35,658 bases of DNA from Candidatus Poribacteria bacterium (GTDB lineage Bacteria; Poribacteria; WGA-4E; WGA-3G). The stretch lies in the NCBI GenBank assembly GCA_022820835.1, contig JAJEET010000103.1:1-35658 (forward strand), read 5' to 3'. The notes under the pieces were generated by a model. The model was not told the origin of the DNA, did no database searches, and saw only the letters and a list, made by a program, of their open reading frames with translations. The position numbers and the translations under genes were made by a program. This document shows positions 31,127-35,658 of this stretch, piece by piece; the stretch's first letter is position 1; the number at the start of each line of letters is the position of its first letter.

Positions 31127-32290
31127 TTGAATACCAAAAAATTCACACGTTTTGCATTTCTATTTGTAATTACTGTACTAATCGTCGGATTCTCCGCGTG
31201 CGAGCGAGTTTCCGAGATGGTTCAACCTACCACACCTCAGATGACAGAGACCAGTGACGAAATTTCCATCGGTGTTGTTTTACCTTTGACAGGACGACTT
31301 ACTGATTCATTTGGTAAACCAATACAGCAAGGCTTTGAATTGGCGCTCAACGAAATTAACAATGCGCGACCCAAAGGTGCGCAATTCAAGTTTATCATTA
31401 AAGATGGTCAAAGTACTGTAGCAGGAGCGGTTGAAGCCTTCAATGAACTGATCCGGGATGGGGTATCTGTTATCCTTGGACCTGCCACCTCAAGTCAAAC
31501 TGAGGCAACTTTTCCAATGGCACAAGAGAATCAGGTGGTGGCAATAAGCCCGACATCTGCTGCCCGCGGACTCAGCGCACTTGGTGATTTTGTCTTTCGT
31601 GTCGCGCTGACCACAGATAGACTTATTCCGCCCGGCATTGAAGTCACACAGACAAAACTCGGTTATCAACGCGTCGCTACACTATATGATGAAACCGATC
31701 TTTTTTCCACCGATGGAGACGCGTCCGTGCAGGAAGTCCTTGCTGCGAAAGGGGTTGAGGTGATAACTACTGAAACCTTCCAAGGTGGCGATACCGACTT
31801 TTCTGAACAATTAACCCGAATCCAGACCGTGAATCCCGATGTTATTTTCGTTTCATGTCTATCGCCGGACAAGCCTGGGATCCTCATGCAAGGCCATGAA
31901 CTCGGTATATCCGCGCCCTTTATTGTGCGGACCTTGACTGCAGCAGATGTGCAAGCTGCAGGTGCAGCTGCTGAGGGTGCGATAACTTTTGTAGGGTGGG
32001 GGACTGCTGTCGATACACCGGGGAATAAAGCCTTCGTGGAAAATTATAGTGCCACATTCGGCATAGAACCAAGCAACTACGCCGCGCGTTCGTATGCGAC
32101 ACTTCATATTCTAGCGGCGGCGATCGCGAATGCCCAATCAATTGATTCCACTGCAATTCGAGACGCGCTCGCAAGTATCAGAGATTTTGACACGATTTTA
32201 GGTAAATTCTCTTTTGATGCTAACGGGGACGCAGTTTACGACGAGAAAGTTCTAATCGTCAAGGACGGCAAACTCGTGCGCTTTGAATAA
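31127..32290 (+). CDS. LivK-type ABC transporter substrate-binding lipoprotein, copy 2
   Basis: This 387-residue protein aligns with copy 1 along its whole length, with long identical stretches such as VTQTKLGYQRVATLYDETDL and SIRDFDTILG, so it is a tandem duplicate. It has the same signal segment and lipobox (GFSAC, C25). I place the start at TTG 31127, which aligns with the ATG of copy 1 and has AGGA 8 nt upstream. An ATG 22 codons earlier (31061) lies in the leader hairpin and would add a charged stretch before the signal peptide. Differences in the first lobe (LTDSFGKPIQQGFE against FSYTSGSPLLQSFE) could change ligand specificity. Confidence 0.92.
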   Translation: MNTKKFTRFAFLFVITVLIVGFSACERVSEMVQPTTPQMTETSDEISIGVVLPLTGRLTDSFGKPIQQGFELALNEINNARPKGAQFKFIIKDGQSTVAGAVEAFNELIRDGVSVILGPATSSQTEATFPMAQENQVVAISPTSAARGLSALGDFVFRVALTTDRLIPPGIEVTQTKLGYQRVATLYDETDLFSTDGDASVQEVLAAKGVEVITTETFQGGDTDFSEQLTRIQTVNPDVIFVSCLSPDKPGILMQGHELGISAPFIVRTLTAADVQAAGAAAEGAITFVGWGTAVDTPGNKAFVENYSATFGIEPSNYAARSYATLHILAAAIANAQSIDSTAIRDALASIRDFDTILGKFSFDANGDAVYDEKVLIVKDGKLVRFE

Positions 32291-32383
32291 CCCAAATACA
32301 TCTGGACGCGCAAGCATTTTTACCGATAAATTTGCAAGGCGCGTCCTCTCTTATGCTAACTTAGGCACTACAGGTAAAAGGCT

Positions 32384-33247
32384 GTGCAGAATTCACTGGA
32401 CCAGTTCTATACGAAACCAGAGATCGCCGCCGCGTGCTGGAAACACTTCACCGATATACTCATGAGGCTAAACCGAAACCCGAATGATATGTTCTTTATT
32501 GAACCCGCTGCCGGTAATGGCGTGTTTTACAAACTCCTACCCCAGCAGAGACGACTCGGCATCGATCTCGTCCCGAAATGTGATGACGTAAAACCTCAAG
32601 ACTTTTTTGAACTCGCCGATCTCCGCTCCACACCCAGAGAGACTGCAGTCATTGGAAACCCACCTTTCGGCAAACGCGGCAAATTAGCAATAGCCTTCTT
32701 TAATCACGCAGCCCATTTAGCAGACATCATCGCCTTTATTGTCCCCGTCAACTTCCGCAAATTTACCACCCACAAGCAGCTCGACCCAAGCATGCGCTTT
32801 ATCAGTCAATTGCCGCTACCGAGAGATGCCTTCCACCTCAGTACTGGCAAATCTTATGCCGTAAACACCGAATTTCAGATATGGACACGTCTACCAACTG
32901 CACATCACGACATGCGCCAATATAAACGGCTACCCATTCAACACAAAGATTTTCAACTATGGCAATACAACAACACACCTGACGCTTTGAAAGTCTTTCA
33001 AAACCCCTTCGATGTTGCTGTCCCGTGCCAAGGCTGGCAAGACTATTCCCGCAGAGAGACAGATCAAAATCAGTGTGAAAAGAGTAAGCAATGGATACTT
33101 TTAAAAGCGAAAAATCCTACCGTCTTAGCACGTTTGATGGATATTGATTACGAATGTTTAGCGCAGCAGTGCGGCACGGCTGTACCCGGCTTTCGGAAAG
33201 GAGACTTGGTAAAAGCGTATACGGAAAAATATGAACGCAATAAGTAG
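32384..33247 (+). CDS. SAM-dependent DNA methyltransferase (adenine type), orphan
   Basis: This 287-residue protein begins with GTG and shows the two core motifs of N6-adenine-type methyltransferases: the SAM-binding motif I-like FIEPAAGNGVFY (38-49) and the catalytic NPPF (92-95). The N-terminal QFYTKPEIAAACWKHF helix is typical for phage-like or solitary methylases that carry YTKPxxA. A central VPVNFRKF stretch follows and the C-terminus is unassigned. No restriction endonuclease or specificity subunit is next to it, so an orphan regulatory or anti-restriction methylase is likely. AAAAGG lies only 2 nt from the GTG, so the exact start is uncertain. Confidence 0.82.
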   Translation: MQNSLDQFYTKPEIAAACWKHFTDILMRLNRNPNDMFFIEPAAGNGVFYKLLPQQRRLGIDLVPKCDDVKPQDFFELADLRSTPRETAVIGNPPFGKRGKLAIAFFNHAAHLADIIAFIVPVNFRKFTTHKQLDPSMRFISQLPLPRDAFHLSTGKSYAVNTEFQIWTRLPTAHHDMRQYKRLPIQHKDFQLWQYNNTPDALKVFQNPFDVAVPCQGWQDYSRRETDQNQCEKSKQWILLKAKNPTVLARLMDIDYECLAQQCGTAVPGFRKGDLVKAYTEKYERNK

Positions 33248-33385
33248 TTTGGGTTTGAAAAATTTTAAGACTTAATACCTTAGTTTGTTCCGTTGATCCA
33301 TAATGAAAAATGCACTTCAGCCTATCCACACAGCACAGCATCCACAGGGTATTTGCTATAGAGGCTTTAGAGGTCATTTAGAGAG

Positions 33386-33404
33386 TTTGCCCAACTTGGG
33401 CAAA
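33386..33404. terminator. Hairpin between convergent genes
   Basis: TTTGCCCAA and TTGGGCAAA form a perfect palindrome around one C. It lies 10 nt past the stop of the leftward lipoprotein gene and 140 nt past the methyltransferase. There is no T-tract on either side, so a terminator role is plausible but weak. Confidence 0.45.
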
Positions 33405-33414
33405 TGGCTAATTC

Positions 33415-34179
33415 CTACAATTCCCCTTCTTCAGCAAATCTAAAGGGCGGAAACGGTGGAAGTTCAGGGTAGATTTCAGACAAGTTCCAAGTAAGTTTTT
33501 CGCCGTTTTCAAACGTTATGCTTACGCCTATATCCTCTGAAGCCAAGCCTAACTCTTTCGAGGTTTTATCGTCGCCCTCTACATATTTGAGATAGATAGG
33601 CAACGCAGCCTTATAGAACCACCTTCGCGGACAAGTGTCTTTGTTCGTGTGAACGTTCCAAAACGTTCTTACGATAGGCTCCGGCGGTTGTCCGTCCCAT
33701 AATGAAGTATGAAACCTGTAAGGCTCACCAGTGTGCCAATTAAATATCTCCGCTTGGTGAGGTTCTATAAACCCGTCTACTTCTGTTTTATCGTGTAATA
33801 ACATGCAGTTTCGTTCTGGGTCTAATATCCATAGCGGAATAGTCAACATAGAGGGTCGACCTATAAGCAAGCCTGTATCAAGTTCCCAGCCAAACGGTTC
33901 ACCGCTTGGGTCATATCCATAATTGATTTCAATATCTTTCTCGTGAACCCATTGAAGTTTGGATAACTCGTCAAGATCGTAAAACTCTACAATAGACTTT
34001 CTGCCATCAACAACTTCTACGATCTCTGGCTCTTGTTCCATTTCTGGTTCTGGCTCTTGGACTTCTGGCACAAGTATCTTGTCCGCTTGGTTCATCATTC
34101 CTTGGTCGCACCCAAGCATGATAAAAAACAATAGGATAACGATAAACGCTACCGTCCACTTGAAAAACCTAAATAACAT
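33415..34179 (-). CDS. Putative lipoprotein of unknown function
   Basis: This 254-residue protein has a membrane/signal segment with a lipobox-like IMLGC (C24). A short E/P-rich linker follows (VPEVQEPEPEMEQEPEIVEVV, about 37-57). The remaining 190 residues are tryptophan- and proline-rich (FGWELDTGLLIGRPSMLTIPLWIL, FWNVHTNKDTCPRRWFYKAALPIYLKYV) with no family that I recognise. ATG 34179 is chosen because GGAG stands 7 nt upstream; a TTG two codons earlier is possible. It is downstream of the AT-rich gene on the same strand, separated by 37 nt. Confidence 0.72.
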   Translation of the reverse strand: MLFRFFKWTVAFIVILLFFIMLGCDQGMMNQADKILVPEVQEPEPEMEQEPEIVEVVDGRKSIVEFYDLDELSKLQWVHEKDIEINYGYDPSGEPFGWELDTGLLIGRPSMLTIPLWILDPERNCMLLHDKTEVDGFIEPHQAEIFNWHTGEPYRFHTSLWDGQPPEPIVRTFWNVHTNKDTCPRRWFYKAALPIYLKYVEGDDKTSKELGLASEDIGVSITFENGEKLTWNLSEIYPELPPFPPFRFAEEGEL

Positions 34180-34216
34180 CGGCAATCTCCGTGCAAAAGA
34201 GAAAAAAGAAAAAATA

Positions 34217-35407
34217 CTAATAATTTATCTCTTCAAGCTTTAGTAGTAAATATTCCGTTTTGACAACTTCATCTGTTGCCTCGCTTTTGTTTAATATTTT
34301 TTTAATTTGTCCCCTATATCTACGACTCACAGTTGCATTTTTTATACTGCTATCAGCGTCTTTTAAAATAAATCCTTTGTAAGTTTCATCTTTTGTCTTC
34401 ATCTCAAATTTTTTACTGCTAAGAGATATACCAATTAATTCTCCAGTAACTGTTAAAGGCGTTTCTTGTTCTTCTTGAAATGTCCTCTGAAGAATTCCTA
34501 TGAGTTTAGGTATTTCATTTTTTGATAAAGATACTGTCTCTTGTTCATCTGACTTTGGTGATGCCCATGAGAATGTTGTATCTGCACCTGACTCACTAAG
34601 TGATATAAGAAGTTTTTTATATTCTTCTGCCACTCTTGACTGCAATCTTTTTAATATACCTTTTAGATCAGACTCGCTATCCTTTGATCTAAGAAGATTA
34701 AGGAATTCCGATACTGTATCTCCCTGTATAAAAGGAATATCTTTGATTGGTGGTGTATTCTCCTTTTTAAAAGCAAGTGTAATATCAAATGATCCAGGTT
34801 GAATTGCCAGTATCGACAACTGCATACTATTCCTAATTCCTTTATTTTTCTGTTTTGATTCTGATCTAATCATTCCAATTGTGTTAATGACATTTTGAAG
34901 ACGGGTAAGAATCTTGCCTAAAGGCAGAATTGGAGCTTCTAAACTATATTCTTCAACAGAGTTAAAGTTAAGACCTACTATTTCCCTACCTGATGATTTT
35001 GCTATTTCTATTAGATTTGTCTGGGCAACAAGAGGAGTATCTCCAAGATTAAGGTATTCATCAACAGGCGGAAATACATCGCTATGAAGTTGATCTGGAG
35101 TAATATACTCAGAATTAAGTTCCCCAGAATTATTATGTGGGATCATTACTTTAAGTAAGCGTCTCATTTCTGGCTTGGAAAAAGCATCATGAAGATTAAC
35201 TTTACCGGATCGTATAAGATTAAGGCGCGTGAGCGACACTTCTGCATAGAGCCACATCTCATACTCAGGCAAGTGATCTGCAAAGAGAACTATGTATAGA
35301 TGAGATACAGAATTCCGACATGAGAAAAGGATAGGCACATTGAAGTAGTCATATATTTCTACAATCTCAAGTTCGCCTAATTCTGGGATGTTAAGTATAT
35401 CAGACAT
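34217..35407 (-). CDS. Unknown protein, possibly DUF6575-like
   Basis: This 396-residue cytoplasmic protein starts ELGELEIVEIYDYFNVPILFSCRNSVSHLYIVLFADHL, which resembles the N-terminal domain called DUF6575, a family without known function; I am only moderately sure. A middle section is helical (LEAPILPLGKILTRLQNVINTIGMI) and the C-terminal 80 residues form a beta-rich unit (TVTGELIGISLSSKKFEMKT and FILKDADSSIKNATVSRRYRGQIKKIL). The gene is much more AT-rich than its neighbours, a sign of transfer. The AAGGAA ribosome site stands 8 nt before the ATG, and the upstream gene ends 10 nt before it, so they form one operon. Similar proteins occur in mobile and defence-like regions. Confidence 0.75.
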   Translation of the reverse strand: MSDILNIPELGELEIVEIYDYFNVPILFSCRNSVSHLYIVLFADHLPEYEMWLYAEVSLTRLNLIRSGKVNLHDAFSKPEMRRLLKVMIPHNNSGELNSEYITPDQLHSDVFPPVDEYLNLGDTPLVAQTNLIEIAKSSGREIVGLNFNSVEEYSLEAPILPLGKILTRLQNVINTIGMIRSESKQKNKGIRNSMQLSILAIQPGSFDITLAFKKENTPPIKDIPFIQGDTVSEFLNLLRSKDSESDLKGILKRLQSRVAEEYKKLLISLSESGADTTFSWASPKSDEQETVSLSKNEIPKLIGILQRTFQEEQETPLTVTGELIGISLSSKKFEMKTKDETYKGFILKDADSSIKNATVSRRYRGQIKKILNKSEATDEVVKTEYLLLKLEEINY

Positions 35408-35417
35408 AATACTTTCC

Positions 35418-35658
35418 TTACTGCGTTACTATCTGAAACAAAGACCATATTTCCATGTCATCAGGAGGCCACCATGTGTGATGTGAATAGCAAGTTCGAG
35501 AAGGCGTACTCTTAATCAATCCACATTCTGGAGTTAATTCACCTATGGCAGGTTCTGTGTCTTTAAGACCTTTACGCCTTCTTTTAGTTTTCAAAGCATC
35601 TTCGATATCTGTAAATACTGAAAATCCATGCGCTTGGCATATCTGATCCTTTGGTCTG
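35418..35658 (-). CDS. C-terminal part of an unknown protein (truncated by the window edge)
   Basis: A reverse-strand frame enters from the right edge and runs 79 codons to a TAA at 35418-35420. The visible end includes FSVFTDIEDALKTKRRRKG, then KSTPSRTCYSHHTWWPPDDMEIWSLFQIVTQ, with a basic patch and a cluster of H, W and P. No family could be recognised from this part. It shares the AT-rich composition of the next gene and lies 10 nt upstream of it, so the two are a likely operon. The frame is too short to appear as an ordinary complete gene. Confidence 0.65.
   Translation of the reverse strand, partial: RPKDQICQAHGFSVFTDIEDALKTKRRRKGLKDTEPAIGELTPECGLIKSTPSRTCYSHHTWWPPDDMEIWSLFQIVTQ

Overview
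This 35.7 kb window looks like chromosomal DNA of an uncultured, sponge- or seawater-type bacterium. The combination of four Gfo/Idh/MocA oxidoreductases, an enolase-superfamily sugar-acid enzyme, a luciferase-like monooxygenase, a Uma2 nuclease, toxin-antitoxin modules and many palindromic intergenic repeats resembles Candidatus Poribacteria and relatives. That placement is inference; there is no rRNA here. Most of the window is of medium GC. The last ~1.4 kb is visibly AT-rich.

Layout. (1) 1-3750: a structured non-coding stretch, then a beta-hydroxyacid dehydrogenase (-) divergent from a Gfo/Idh/MocA oxidoreductase and a zinc alcohol/polyol dehydrogenase (+). (2) 3830-12500 (+): a housekeeping run of endonuclease IV, two tandem membrane-anchored zinc-ribbon microproteins (the first with a GTG start), a CopZ-like metallochaperone, the GTPase Obg and glutamate 5-kinase ProB. 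A fused MNT-HEPN protein follows, translationally coupled to ProA, with a small divergent coiled-coil gene beside it. Then come a Uma2 nuclease, a truncated DUF3800 fragment and a MurJ-like flippase. (3) 12530-17072 (-): GDPD phosphodiesterase, orphan NtrC-type regulator and luciferase-like monooxygenase form one unit (transcribed monooxygenase first), with an aldo/keto reductase upstream. (4) 17250-19740 (+): tRNA-Leu(UAA), initiator tRNA-Met and a second CAU tRNA, followed by tilS and hpt. (5) 19750-23860 (+): diheme cytochrome c, a lipoprotein, a LysM-M23 endopeptidase and an overlapping gene that fuses an outer-membrane-barrel-like region to a lytic transglycosylase domain. (6) 23890-28510: two more Gfo/Idh/MocA genes (+) face a Gfo/Idh/MocA plus enolase-superfamily pair (-), a likely sugar or sugar-acid catabolic island. 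(7) 28580-29270 (-): a HigBA-like toxin-antitoxin pair whose promoter carries a perfect palindrome. (8) 29650-33250 (+): tandem duplicated LivK-type binding lipoproteins, each with its own promoter and structured leader, then an orphan adenine-type methyltransferase. (9) 33400-35658 (-): a lipoprotein and an AT-rich two-gene unit of unknown function that runs off the window edge.

How the genes work together. proB and proA supply the first two steps of proline synthesis. tilS acts on a CAU-anticodon tRNA such as those just upstream. The M23/transglycosylase pair attacks both the peptide and the glycan parts of peptidoglycan. The dehydrogenase and enolase-superfamily genes probably interconvert sugars, polyols and sugar acids, with unknown substrates. 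The most unusual items are the barrel-transglycosylase fusion, the MNT-HEPN fusion with a preserved internal start inside the proline operon, the paired zinc-ribbon microproteins, and the AT-rich terminal operon.
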